From: SZUA-100 sp965248135
GTDB lineage: Bacteria; Pseudomonadota; Alphaproteobacteria; Rhizobiales; Rhizobiaceae
NCBI GenBank assembly: GCA_965248135.1
Contig: CBDFIN010000012.1
Location: 682,001 to 746,000, forward strand
DNA: 64,000 nt
Direction of reading: 5' to 3'
Shown: piece after piece, positions 1 to 8,297 of the stretch
Layout: the number at the start of each line of letters is the position of its first letter
Position numbering within the stretch: the stretch's first letter is position 1
Translations under genes and position numbers: made by a program
Notes under the pieces: generated by a model
The model's input: the letters and a program-made list of their open reading frames with translations, nothing else
What the model was told of the DNA's origin: nothing
Database searches by the model: none

Positions 1-2
1 GC

Positions 3-734
3 AAAAAACCTGGCAGCAGAGCAAAGGCCGAAGACCGAAACACCAAGAGTTCTACAACACCTGCCATCCGCAATTTGAGCACCAGGGTAAAAACCGCGCG
101 TGGACGAAAACTGTCATCCACATTATGGTTGCAACGGCAGCTGAATGATCCATATGTCAAGAAAGCGAAGGCTGAAGGTTATGCATCGCGTGCGGCCTAT
201 AAGCTGATTGAGATGGACGACCGATTTGGTCTTCTCAAAAAGGGCATGCGCGTGATTGATCTTGGCGCGGCTCCGGGCGGCTGGTGTCAGGTGGCGGTTC
301 AGCGCACCGGTTCATCGCTGGAAAATCGCCTGGTGGTCGGCATCGACTATCTCGACATGGAGCCGGTTGCCGGTGCGACGATATTGAAGAAGGATTTTCT
401 TGATGATGATGCAGCAGATGCGCTGATGGCGGCGTATTGCGGTGACGCACTTGATGTGGTTCTTTCTGATCTGGCGGCGCCGACAACCGGCCATCGCCGC
501 ACCGACCATATTCGCACCATGGCGCTGGTGGAAGCGGCGCTTGAATTTGCCCAAAAGGTGCTCAAACCCGGCGGTCATTTTCTCGCCAAAACATTTCAAG
601 GGGGTACTGAAAAGCCCCTGCTAGATCGGTTGAATGCGAATTTTCAGTCGGTTCATCATGTCAAGCCACCAGCAAGCCGCGATGGTTCGGTAGAACTTTA
701 TTTGCTGGCAAGGGGATTGAAGGAACGAGATTAA
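3..734 (+). CDS. rlmE: 23S rRNA 2'-O-methyltransferase RlmE (FtsJ), 5' end outside window
   Basis: RlmE methylates the 2'-OH of U2552 in 23S rRNA during late 50S assembly, using SAM in the cytoplasm. The SAM-binding signature VIDLGAAPGGW is clear, and the family's catalytic K-D-K-E set is present: Lys in SRAAYKLIEMD, Asp in VVLSDLAAP, Lys in HFLAKTFQGG and Glu in DGSVELYL. A TTG at 75 could start a 219-residue protein, but the same frame stays open with sensible residues to the left edge. Alphaproteobacterial RlmE often has a basic N-terminal extension, so the true start is probably upstream of the window. Its TAA directly abuts the ATG of the next gene, suggesting co-transcription. Confidence 0.93.
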   Translation, partial: KKPGSRAKAEDRNTKSSTTPAIRNLSTRVKTARGRKLSSTLWLQRQLNDPYVKKAKAEGYASRAAYKLIEMDDRFGLLKKGMRVIDLGAAPGGWCQVAVQRTGSSLENRLVVGIDYLDMEPVAGATILKKDFLDDDAADALMAAYCGDALDVVLSDLAAPTTGHRRTDHIRTMALVEAALEFAQKVLKPGGHFLAKTFQGGTEKPLLDRLNANFQSVHHVKPPASRDGSVELYLLARGLKERD

Positions 735-1934
735 ATGGGTTTCTTACCGCGTTTGCTTGGCCGGGTTGTAAAGAAGGGCAGTCTTACCCTGATTGGACCC
801 GATGGCAAGCAACAGATGTTCGGCACGCCCGATGACAGCAATCCGGTGACGGTGCGCATTAATGATGCATCGCTCGACTGGAAGCTGCCGCTTAATCCGG
901 AATTGAAGGGCGCCGAGGCCTATATGGACGGTTCGCTGGAGTTGCTGGAAGGAGATGCCTACGATTTCCTGCTTTTGTTTTATCGCAACCGCACCTTTTT
1001 CGATCACAATGCCGGACAGATATTCTGGCGCAATGCGGCGCGAAGCCTGAAGCGGCTTCAACAGCACAATTCCATCACCGCAGCGCGTGCCCATGTGAAG
1101 CATCACTATGATCTTAAGGATGAATTGTTTGAACTCTTCCTCGATGACGACAAGCAATATTCGTGCGCATATTTCCCGACCGGCACCGAGACACTGGAAC
1201 AGGCGCAAGAGGCGAAGAAGCAGCATATTATTCGCAAGCTCAACCTAGAAGACGGGCAGTCCGTGCTTGATATCGGTTGCGGCTGGGGCGGACTTGCGCT
1301 CGACATTGCTGCCCATGCCAATGTGATGGTAAAAGGCATCACACTTTCTGAAAATCAGGCAAGAATTGCCACCGAACGGGCGCAAGCCGCCGGTGTTGGT
1401 GATCGGGTCAGGTTTGAAATTCAGGATTACCGGGAAAACACCGAGAAATATGACCGGGTTGTTTCCGTTGGCATGCTTGAACATGTCGGTGCCCCGCACC
1501 TTAATGCCTATTTCCTGCAAATGCGTAATTTGCTTGGAGCTGATGGTGTGGCCCTGATCCATTCAATCAGTTCAAAATCACCGCCGGGGGTTACCGGCCC
1601 GTTTATCCGCAAATACATTTTTCCCAATGGCTATAGCCCGGCATTGTCGGAGATCGTCGGTGCCATCGAGCCTACGGGCCTTTGGGTGCTGGATGTGGAA
1701 GTGTGGCGGCAGCATTATGGTTTCACCCTGCGTGAGTGGCGCAAGCGCTTTGCCGAACGGCGGGCGGAAGCCGTTAATATGTATGACGAGCGTTTTGCCC
1801 GGATGTGGGAATTTTATCTGGCCGCATGTGAAGGGGTTTTCATGTATGGCTCGTCCAATGTGGTGCAATTGCAGATCGGACGAAAGTCGGATGGCGTGCC
1901 GTTGACGCGTGATTATCTCTATGCGAAGGACTGA
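735..1934 (+). CDS. cfa: Cyclopropane-fatty-acyl-phospholipid synthase family protein
   Basis: SAM-dependent enzyme predicted to add a methylene bridge to unsaturated acyl chains of membrane phospholipids. The 399-residue length fits the CFA synthase family. The glycine-rich SAM motif VLDIGCGWGGLALDIA lies near residue 180, preceded by the family block HYDLKDELFELFLDDDKQYSCAYF and followed by SVGMLEHVG. The start codon is immediately after the rlmE stop with no spacer, so translation is probably coupled. Related enzymes can also methylate acyl chains without forming the ring, so the exact product is inferred from the family. Confidence 0.9.
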   Translation: MGFLPRLLGRVVKKGSLTLIGPDGKQQMFGTPDDSNPVTVRINDASLDWKLPLNPELKGAEAYMDGSLELLEGDAYDFLLLFYRNRTFFDHNAGQIFWRNAARSLKRLQQHNSITAARAHVKHHYDLKDELFELFLDDDKQYSCAYFPTGTETLEQAQEAKKQHIIRKLNLEDGQSVLDIGCGWGGLALDIAAHANVMVKGITLSENQARIATERAQAAGVGDRVRFEIQDYRENTEKYDRVVSVGMLEHVGAPHLNAYFLQMRNLLGADGVALIHSISSKSPPGVTGPFIRKYIFPNGYSPALSEIVGAIEPTGLWVLDVEVWRQHYGFTLREWRKRFAERRAEAVNMYDERFARMWEFYLAACEGVFMYGSSNVVQLQIGRKSDGVPLTRDYLYAKD

Positions 1935-1936
1935 TG

Positions 1937-1960
1937 ATCGGCCTTTATCAAGAGGCCGAT
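1937..1960 (+). terminator. Hairpin after cfa, possible terminator
   Basis: A perfect 8-bp stem (ATCGGCCT / AGGCCGAT) with an 8-nt loop begins just after the cfa stop. No T-run follows it, so factor-independent termination is doubtful; it may instead be a transcript end-stabilising structure. Confidence 0.35.
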
Positions 1961-2075
1961 TAGGCGCGACACGCTCCAGGCTGTTGACCAACACTTGGAA
2001 CAATCGATTGCCCAATTATACCAAGTGCTATATGCATCGCCCTACGAAAATCAAACATTGGGCAAGGAAATACCT

Positions 2076-2324
2076 GTGCTGATAGACGACGTGATCGAGG
2101 CGATTTGTGAAGTGTGCCCGGAGCAGGACGCTTGCGAACTCTCCAAAGACACTCCATTTGATACATTGGCGATAAGTTCTCTGGAATTGACGGAAGTTTT
2201 TTTGGAACTGGAAGAACGCCATGATGTGGAGATTGACATAAATGCCATTGATGCGGGCTCCAAATTCAATACGCTGGGAGATCTGGTCGGCGTGCTTGAA
2301 AAAATCCTGCAGGAAAAAAAGTAA
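2076..2324 (+). CDS. Acyl carrier protein
   Basis: Small acidic carrier protein of about 82 residues that would hold acyl chains on a 4'-phosphopantetheine arm. The likely attachment serine is in the ISSLELTEV segment, at the place of the usual DSL motif, followed by the typical helix FLELEERHDVEID. I chose GTG at 2076 because an AAGGAA ribosome site lies 6 nt upstream (2064-2069); a TTG at 1995 would give a longer, less family-like protein. It is 14 nt upstream of a ketosynthase gene, so the two probably work together in a dedicated acyl elongation, rather like the NodF-NodE pairing. It is not the housekeeping AcpP, which normally keeps the DSLD sequence. Confidence 0.85.
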   Translation: MLIDDVIEAICEVCPEQDACELSKDTPFDTLAISSLELTEVFLELEERHDVEIDINAIDAGSKFNTLGDLVGVLEKILQEKK

Positions 2325-2338
2325 AGCCCAAAAAGCTG

Positions 2339-3559
2339 ATGACCAATAAACGTATCGTTATAACCGGGCTTGGCGGGCTGTGCGGTCTTGGCACTAATGC
2401 CACAGACATCTGGCAGGCCATGAAAAATGGCACCAATGGGGTTAGCGAACTTCAAGACGAAGCATTGCGTGATCTGAAGATCAGGACCGCCGGGCAGGTT
2501 GGCGAAATTCCGGATATCGGGTTGACGAGCAGCGCACTTCTTACTATGGACCGGTTTTCATTGCTGGCCGTGAATGCCGCGGATGAGGCGGTTAAGCAGT
2601 CGGGCCTGAATATCGGCGAAGCCAACGCACATCGCTTCGGCGCTATTGTCGGCACCGCCATTTGCGGTGCTGACGCCATCGAGGCCGGCTACCAAATGAT
2701 GCTGGTAAAGGGCAAAAAACGCACCAGTGCATTTACCGTACCGCGAATAATGCCCGGCGCACCGGCAGCCCAGGTTAGCATGGTGCTGGGGCTGCGGGGG
2801 CCGGTGTTCGGCGTTACGTCAGCTTGTTCTTCTGCCAACCACGCCATCATTTCGGCGCTTGATCTTATTCGAAGCGGGCGGGCTGATGTTGTTGTGGCCG
2901 GTGGCACCGAAGCGCCGTTGACGTTCGGCTCGTTGCGTGCCTGGGAATCGCTGCGGGTATTGTCAAAAGACCTGTGCCGGCCGTTTTCGCTCAATCGTGA
3001 CGGGTTGGTGCTGGGCGAAGGAGCTGCGATTGCGGTTTTGGAAACGCTTGACCATGCGCTACAACGCGGTGCTAACATTCTCGGCGAACTTGCCGGTGGC
3101 GGCATGTCGGGTGATGCTGCCGACATCGTTGCGCCAACACTTGAGGGGCCGGCTGCGGCAATACGTGAATGCCTCGTTGATGCTGGTCTGAATGCCGATG
3201 ATGTCGATTACATCAACGCCCACGGCACCGCCACCAAAACCAATGACAAGACGGAAACCGAAGTCCTCAAAAATGTGTTTGGAAGCCGCATTGGCGATAT
3301 TGCCATATCATCGACCAAATCCATGCATGGCCACTGTTTGGGTGCCTCCGGTGGGCTTGAACTCATCGCCTGTGTCAATGCGATTCACGAGGGCGTCATA
3401 CCGCCAACCATCAATCTTGACGAGGCTGACCCGGAATGTGATCTCGACTACACGGCCAATGGTGCCCGGGAGCGCAAGATCAACACCGCAATTTCCAATT
3501 CCTTCGCTTTCGGTGGCACTAATGCGGTAGTTGCAATCAAGGCTTTCGATCCCAATTAG
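2339..3559 (+). CDS. Beta-ketoacyl-ACP synthase, FabF/NodE type
   Basis: Condensing enzyme of the FabF (KAS II) family, 406 residues. The catalytic cysteine is in TSACSSANHA, and the two active-site histidines are in NAHGTATKTND and STKSMHGHCLGAS; the C-terminal FAFGGTNA motif is intact. The enzyme should extend an acyl-ACP with malonyl-ACP. The preceding carrier protein gene and 14-nt gap argue for a specialised fatty-acid side pathway rather than the main fab cluster. No dehydratase or reductase gene is adjacent, so substrate and product cannot be deduced. Confidence 0.88.
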   Translation: MTNKRIVITGLGGLCGLGTNATDIWQAMKNGTNGVSELQDEALRDLKIRTAGQVGEIPDIGLTSSALLTMDRFSLLAVNAADEAVKQSGLNIGEANAHRFGAIVGTAICGADAIEAGYQMMLVKGKKRTSAFTVPRIMPGAPAAQVSMVLGLRGPVFGVTSACSSANHAIISALDLIRSGRADVVVAGGTEAPLTFGSLRAWESLRVLSKDLCRPFSLNRDGLVLGEGAAIAVLETLDHALQRGANILGELAGGGMSGDAADIVAPTLEGPAAAIRECLVDAGLNADDVDYINAHGTATKTNDKTETEVLKNVFGSRIGDIAISSTKSMHGHCLGASGGLELIACVNAIHEGVIPPTINLDEADPECDLDYTANGARERKINTAISNSFAFGGTNAVVAIKAFDPN

Positions 3560-3796
3560 CGGCCAATGCCGGCTCCAGCCAATCCGATAGCGGGTGCACG
3601 CTCACCGTGTCACCGAAACCCGGTGGATTGTCATCGCTGATACGGGCTTGCAGGTGCTGCGGGCCTTCCATTGGTTGGTCATCTATGGTACCCGCAATCG
3701 TCAATTCAGGATGCGCAGCAAACGATTCGCAGCCACAATTCCACGATTGGAATGATGCCTTGCAATCAGTTGAACGGCGTTCTATTTGCCTTTAAG
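3537..3796 (-). other. Unassigned protein-like open frame, possible gene remnant
   Basis: Between the ketosynthase and guaB, the minus strand holds a roughly 85-codon open frame with no convincing start. It reads ...CGCESFAAHPELTIAGTID..., ends WDRKP-stop and overlaps the ketosynthase 3' end. The composition looks protein-like, but I do not recognise the family. It could be the C-terminal stump of a lost gene or a chance frame. The 260-bp gap otherwise holds the guaB leader. Confidence 0.22.
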
Positions 3797-3819
3797 AAGA
3801 CAGAATTCAGGATTGACCT

Positions 3820-5319
3820 ATGGCCAGAATTATCGACGCTATTACCGGCGACAATGCACTGACATTCGATGATGTGCTGCTGCAACCGGGACATTCCAGC
3901 GTCCTGCCGGCAGATGCCGATATTGCCACCAGACTGACAAAGGAAATTAATCTGTCGCTGCCGATAGTATCGGCTGCAATGGATACCGTGACGGAGGCCA
4001 ATCTGGCAATCGCCATGGCGCAGGCCGGCGGCCTTGGTGTCATTCATCGAAACCTGACGCCCGGCGAGCAGGCCGAGGAAGTGCGAAAGGTCAAGCGGTT
4101 TGAATCTGGCATGGTTGTCAACCCGCTGACCATTGGACCGGACGCCAAGCTTCATAACGCGCTTGATCTTATGCAGCAGCATTCGATCTCCGGCATTCCG
4201 GTGGTTGAAAATGGTGGCGAAGGTGGCCACAAGACGGGCCGTCTTGTCGGTATCCTGACTAATCGTGATGTGCGTTTTGCATCAAACCCCGAACAAAAAG
4301 TCTCTGAATTGATGACCCACGAAGACCTGGTAACGGTTCGCGAGGGTGTTAATCAGGAAGATGCCAAACGCTTGTTGCACCGGCATCGCATTGAAAAGCT
4401 GCTGGTGGTTGATGCTGAATTCAACTGCACCGGATTGATCACGGTAAAGGATATCGAACGATCGAAATTGCACCCTGATGCGGCCAAGGACAGCCGCGGC
4501 AGACTGCGCGTAGGTGCAGCTTCAACGGTCGGCGATGACGGGCTCGAACGGGCTGAAAGGCTTATTGATGCCGGGGTCGACCTGCTGGTGATCGACACCG
4601 CCCACGGCCATTCCCAACGGGTGTTGGACGCTGTCACCAAGGTCAAGAAACTATCCAATTCGGTACAGATTGCCGCCGGCAATGTGGCCACCTATGACGG
4701 CACAAGAGCGCTGATCGACGCCGGTGCCGATGCGGTAAAAATCGGCATTGGCCCGGGCTCTATCTGCACCACGCGCATTGTCGCAGGCGTCGGCGTGCCA
4801 CAATTATCCGCGATAATGTCGGCGGTTGACGCGGCACAAAAGGCCGATATTCCGCTCATTGCCGATGGTGGCATCAAGTTTTCCGGTGATCTTGCCAAAG
4901 CGCTGGCGGCGGGTGCCTCGCTCGTCATGGTCGGTTCGCTGCTTGCCGGCACCGATGAAAGTCCGGGTGAAGTTTATCTCTACAAGGGCCGCTCCTACAA
5001 AGCCTATCGCGGCATGGGATCGGTGGGCGCCATGTCACGGGGTTCGGCCGACCGTTATTTTCAGGCTGAAGTGCGCGACACGCTGAAACTGGTGCCAGAG
5101 GGAATTGAGGGACAGGTGCCCCACAAGGGGCCGGTTAGTGCGGTGCTGCATCAACTGGCCGGCGGCTTGAAGGCCGCAATGGGATATGTCGGTGGAGAAA
5201 ACCTGGCGGATTTCAACAAAAAAGCGACTTTCGTGCGCATTTCCAACGCGGGCCTGCGTGAAAGCCACGCCCATAATGTTACTATAACCCGGGAAAGCCC
5301 CAACTATAGCGGCGGCTGA
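3820..5319 (+). CDS. guaB: IMP dehydrogenase
   Basis: Catalyses NAD-dependent oxidation of IMP to XMP, the committed step of GTP synthesis. The 499-residue protein has the standard order: N-terminal barrel part (TFDDVLLQPGHS), two CBS domains at about residues 95-205, then the active-site loop GPGSICTTR with the catalytic cysteine, and the flap segment YRGMGSVGAMS. All parts are intact. The ATG at 3820 gives the conserved N-terminus MARIIDAITGDNALTFDDV. It is followed 25 nt later by a MAPEG gene and then an rRNA cytosine methyltransferase. Confidence 0.97.
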   Translation: MARIIDAITGDNALTFDDVLLQPGHSSVLPADADIATRLTKEINLSLPIVSAAMDTVTEANLAIAMAQAGGLGVIHRNLTPGEQAEEVRKVKRFESGMVVNPLTIGPDAKLHNALDLMQQHSISGIPVVENGGEGGHKTGRLVGILTNRDVRFASNPEQKVSELMTHEDLVTVREGVNQEDAKRLLHRHRIEKLLVVDAEFNCTGLITVKDIERSKLHPDAAKDSRGRLRVGAASTVGDDGLERAERLIDAGVDLLVIDTAHGHSQRVLDAVTKVKKLSNSVQIAAGNVATYDGTRALIDAGADAVKIGIGPGSICTTRIVAGVGVPQLSAIMSAVDAAQKADIPLIADGGIKFSGDLAKALAAGASLVMVGSLLAGTDESPGEVYLYKGRSYKAYRGMGSVGAMSRGSADRYFQAEVRDTLKLVPEGIEGQVPHKGPVSAVLHQLAGGLKAAMGYVGGENLADFNKKATFVRISNAGLRESHAHNVTITRESPNYSGG

Positions 5320-5344
5320 GAAGAAATGCTTGAAAGGCAGCGAG

Positions 5345-5767
5345 ATGAACCAAACCGCAATATTCTGGCCGGTGATAATTCATGCACTGGTGACAATGCT
5401 CCTTTATATACCGATGTCGATTCGAAAGGTTGTCTCAATCAAATCCGGCACTGCCAAAGCAAGCGATTACCGGTTAGTCGAAAAGGAGCCGGCCGAGGTG
5501 CGTCAAATGACCAGGGCCATCGCCAATCAATACGAAACGCCGATCCTGTTCTATGTTGTCTGTATCTCGGCCTTTGCGACGCAAAATGCTGGTGGGGTTA
5601 TGGTGTCGCTCGCCTGGGCCTATGCGCTGGTGAAATGCGCTCACGTATTTATCCAGACAACTTCAAACCGGATGCGCATCAGAAGGCCGATTTTTTTTGT
5701 AGCTTTCATCATATTGCTGATCTTGTGGCTGGCTTTCGCGCTAATATTGTCCGGGATATTCGGCTAG
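5345..5767 (+). CDS. MAPEG family membrane protein
   Basis: Integral membrane protein of 140 residues with four hydrophobic segments (N-terminal FWPVIIHALVTMLLYIPMSI, a central YETPILFYVVCISAFA, VSLAWAYALVKCAHVF and the C-terminal FFVAFIILLILWLAFALILS). The pattern NQYETPILFYV and RxxHxFIQTTSNRMRIR matches the bacterial MAPEG family, related to eicosanoid and glutathione enzymes; the bacterial substrate is unknown. I prefer ATG 5345, preceded by GAAAGGCAGCGAG, over the TTG at 5330. Its stop codon lies inside the outer edge of the dispersed hairpin repeat that follows. Confidence 0.85.
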   Translation: MNQTAIFWPVIIHALVTMLLYIPMSIRKVVSIKSGTAKASDYRLVEKEPAEVRQMTRAIANQYETPILFYVVCISAFATQNAGGVMVSLAWAYALVKCAHVFIQTTSNRMRIRRPIFFVAFIILLILWLAFALILSGIFG

Positions 5768-5932
5768 TGGTCTGGCCGAAACGCTTGAATCCCTTTTCAG
5801 CACGTTCTTTTTCAAGCGTTTTGGCCACAAAGACCACTAGCAACTTATTGAATTCTAGTGGTTCTTATGATTCCAACATTTGCCATAAGTACGAGCCGCT
5901 GGCGGATGCAAATGTTGGTACAGAACCACTAG
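5764..5932. repeat. Dual-hairpin dispersed repeat, copy 1
   Basis: A 169-bp element made of two long imperfect palindromes: 5764-5840 and 5855-5932. Each is bounded by CTAGTGG at its left and CCACTAG at its right, and they are separated by a 14-nt spacer ending TATTGAATT. The same sequence recurs at 36347-36515 with the first 156 bp identical, and a diverged relative lies at 31294-31462. It carries no gene and begins within the stop codon region of the MAPEG gene. Confidence 0.9.
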
Positions 5933-6007
5933 TAGCGCTTGTGCTATTGTCAGCGAAGCCTAACCACGATCAACTATAGAACAAGTCAACCGATCCGGAT
6001 TTTTTTG

Positions 6008-7297
6008 ATGAGACTAGGCGGGCGCGTGCAAGCGGCAATTGAAGTGTTGGACGAGATGTTCAACAACAAAAGGCCTGTTTCTGAAGCATTGAAAGACTGG
6101 GGCCGTTCCCATCGCTTTGCCGGTTCGGGTGATCGCGCCGCCATCGGCAATATTGTCTATGACGTTTTGCGCAACAAGGCATCGACCGAGTGGCTGATGG
6201 CCAGTGGCGAGCCGCAAAAGCTGGTGTTCGGAGTGTTGTTGCGCCATTGGAGTTTTGGTGCGGCCGGTCTGGCGCAGGCCTTCAAGGGTGACCGGTTTGC
6301 GCCTGAAAGTTTGAGCAGCAAAGAGCTGGCACAGTTTGAAGGCCGAAACCTGCAGGACGCGCCCCTGCATATCCAGGCCGATGTGCCCGAGTGGTGCGTT
6401 GCATCCCTTGAGAACAATTTCGAAGATGACTGGGTGATTGAAGCTAAGGCCATGACCACACGGCCACCGGTAGATATCAGGGTCAACACGCTAAGGGCGA
6501 CACGGGGAAAAGTAGCAAAATCGTTGGCAAAAACCGGGGTTGTGCCAACGGCGATTGCAAGGCAGGGTTTGCGCATTCCTGCCGGGCCCGATTTCTATCG
6601 CCAACCAAATGTGCAGGCAGAAGCAAGCTTTCAAAAAGGCTGGTTCGAGATCCAGGATGAGGGCAGTCAGATCACCGCCGATCTGGTGTTTGCCCGACCA
6701 GGCGAACAAGTGTTTGACTATTGTGCCGGGGCCGGTGGCAAAACACTGGCGTTGGCCGCAACCATGGAAAACCAGGGCCAGGTTCACGCCCATGACGCCA
6801 GCAAACATCAGCTAAAGCCGATCTACGATCGCATTCGCCGCGCCGGCGCGCGCAATATTCAAGTCCATGCCCCGGACGATGACCTTTCCCCGCTGGTTGG
6901 TCGCATGGATCGGGTAGTGGTGGACGCGCCGTGCACCGGCAGCGGCACCTGGCGAAGACGACCTGATGCCAAGTGGAGACTTGGCCCCAAGAACCTTGAA
7001 ACCCGGTTGAAAGAGCAGCAGTTGGCATTAAAGCAGGCATCCGCCTATGTGCGGCCTGGAGGCTATTTGTTTTATATCACCTGTTCCATCTTTCCGGAGG
7101 AAAATGAAGATCAGATATACGCATTCTGCCAGAACAATGAAACTTTCGAATTGCTGTCTGCCGGCGAGGTCTGGCAGGATTTGTTCGGTTTTGATAAAAA
7201 GCAGCCCTGGTCCAGCGATATGAATTCTCTAACTCTAACCCCCGCCTCGACCGAAACGGACGGTTTTTTCTTTGCGGTACTGGGACGGTCAAATTAG
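6008..7297 (+). CDS. rsmB: RsmB/NOP-family rRNA (cytosine-5)-methyltransferase
   Basis: SAM-dependent enzyme that makes 5-methylcytosine in rRNA (C967 of 16S for RsmB). An N-terminal NusB-like region is followed by a Rossmann domain with FDYCAGAGGKTLALAA (SAM motif I) and the two family cysteines in VVDAPCTGSGTWRRRPD and YITCSIFPEENEDQI; the latter two are the release and nucleophile cysteines. I start at ATG 6008: an upstream in-frame TTG-type start at 5939 would overlap the hairpin element. The 429-residue length is normal. Assignment to RsmB rather than a paralogue is by context next to guaB, as seen in rhizobia. Confidence 0.88.
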   Translation: MRLGGRVQAAIEVLDEMFNNKRPVSEALKDWGRSHRFAGSGDRAAIGNIVYDVLRNKASTEWLMASGEPQKLVFGVLLRHWSFGAAGLAQAFKGDRFAPESLSSKELAQFEGRNLQDAPLHIQADVPEWCVASLENNFEDDWVIEAKAMTTRPPVDIRVNTLRATRGKVAKSLAKTGVVPTAIARQGLRIPAGPDFYRQPNVQAEASFQKGWFEIQDEGSQITADLVFARPGEQVFDYCAGAGGKTLALAATMENQGQVHAHDASKHQLKPIYDRIRRAGARNIQVHAPDDDLSPLVGRMDRVVVDAPCTGSGTWRRRPDAKWRLGPKNLETRLKEQQLALKQASAYVRPGGYLFYITCSIFPEENEDQIYAFCQNNETFELLSAGEVWQDLFGFDKKQPWSSDMNSLTLTPASTETDGFFFAVLGRSN

Positions 7298-7318
7298 AGC
7301 AACACAAGGCCAGCGCAA

Positions 7319-8056
7319 ATGCATGTCGATCTCTATCCACCGCTCAATACGCTGAAACCTGTTGCCGACAATATCTGGATTGTCGACAGCGAGCAGATCA
7401 AGTTGATGGGCGTACCATTTTCCACCCGCATGACCGTAGTGCGGCTGGAAAACGGCGATTTGTTTATTCACTCGCCAACGCCATTAACGACAATGTTGAA
7501 GCGGGAAATCGATGTGCTGGGGCCGGTGCGTCATCTGGTTTCACCGAATTTTATCCACTATTGGTGGATCGGCGCATGGCACCGGCACTATCCCGCCGCC
7601 ATTCGGTGGGCGAGCCCGAAGGTGAGGCCACGGGCCGCGAAGCACGATATCGAGTTCGACCGCGATCTGGGAGAAAGCGCCGAACCGGCATGGCAAGACG
7701 AAATCGATCAATTGATTATTCGCGGTAGCCGGGCGATGCAGGAGGTGGCGTTTTTTCACAAGCCATCAAAGACGCTTATCCTCACCGATATGATCGAGAA
7801 TTTCGAACTCTCACATCTTCATCCGGCCTGGTGGCGTTGGCTGATCAGGTTCGCCGGCATCACGGATCCCGATGGCAAAACACCGATTGATCTTTACTGG
7901 TCATTCCTTGGACACCGCGATCAACTGAAGACGGCCATCGAGACCATGATTGACTGGAAACCCGAGCGGGTGATTCTCGCCCACGGTCGCTGGTATCAAA
8001 AAGACGGGGTTAGGGAACTGCGTCGCGCTTTCCGGCGTTTGGGCGAGTTTAGGTAG
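7319..8056 (+). CDS. DUF4336 domain protein
   Basis: A 245-residue soluble protein of the DUF4336 family, which has a metallo-beta-lactamase-like fold. Visible family blocks are LYPPLNTLKPVADNIWIVD near the N-terminus, SPTPL, HLVSPNFIHYWWIGAW, ILTDMIENFE and VILAHGRW. The last three correspond to the positions where true metallo-hydrolases carry metal ligands, but the full HxHxDH motif is absent, so catalytic activity is uncertain. It starts 21 nt after rsmB and is probably the last gene of that unit; the next gene is convergent. Confidence 0.8.
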   Translation: MHVDLYPPLNTLKPVADNIWIVDSEQIKLMGVPFSTRMTVVRLENGDLFIHSPTPLTTMLKREIDVLGPVRHLVSPNFIHYWWIGAWHRHYPAAIRWASPKVRPRAAKHDIEFDRDLGESAEPAWQDEIDQLIIRGSRAMQEVAFFHKPSKTLILTDMIENFELSHLHPAWWRWLIRFAGITDPDGKTPIDLYWSFLGHRDQLKTAIETMIDWKPERVILAHGRWYQKDGVRELRRAFRRLGEFR

Positions 8057-8093
8057 CGTGTTTTAGATAGTTCCGGAAAATCGGGACCATTCA

Positions 8094-8297
8094 TCAGCTT
8101 CGGCTGCGACTATTGTGCAAAATGGAACCGACGATGGTGAGCACAAACCCGCCGGCAATAAAATAGACAGGCAGCGAGAGCAATTCGAAACCGCCACGCC
8201 AGGAAAGCATGGTGTTCAGCGCACCGAGGATAATCAAAATCACCCCGAACAGTTTTATCACAGCGCCGCGATTTTCTACTCCCGATGATTGATCCAT
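8094..8297 (-). CDS. Small two-segment membrane protein at the 3' end of the cytochrome operon
   Basis: A 67-residue protein with two hydrophobic segments (AVIKLFGVILIILGALNTML and LLSLPVYFIAGGFVLTIVGSIL). Its ATG overlaps the stop of the preceding cytochrome gene by one base (TAATG), so it is translationally coupled to it. I do not recognise a family. By position it could be a small accessory subunit of the upstream CydA-like/cytochrome module, though no copy accompanies the second module. Confidence 0.75.
   Translation of the reverse strand: MDQSSGVENRGAVIKLFGVILIILGALNTMLSWRGGFELLSLPVYFIAGGFVLTIVGSILHNSRSRS

Noticed and set aside
5326..5979. 217-codon plus-strand frame across the MAPEG gene and repeat
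   Set aside because: It overlaps the MAPEG gene in another frame, and its second half is the dual-hairpin repeat, which yields the same translated stretch at 36302-36718.
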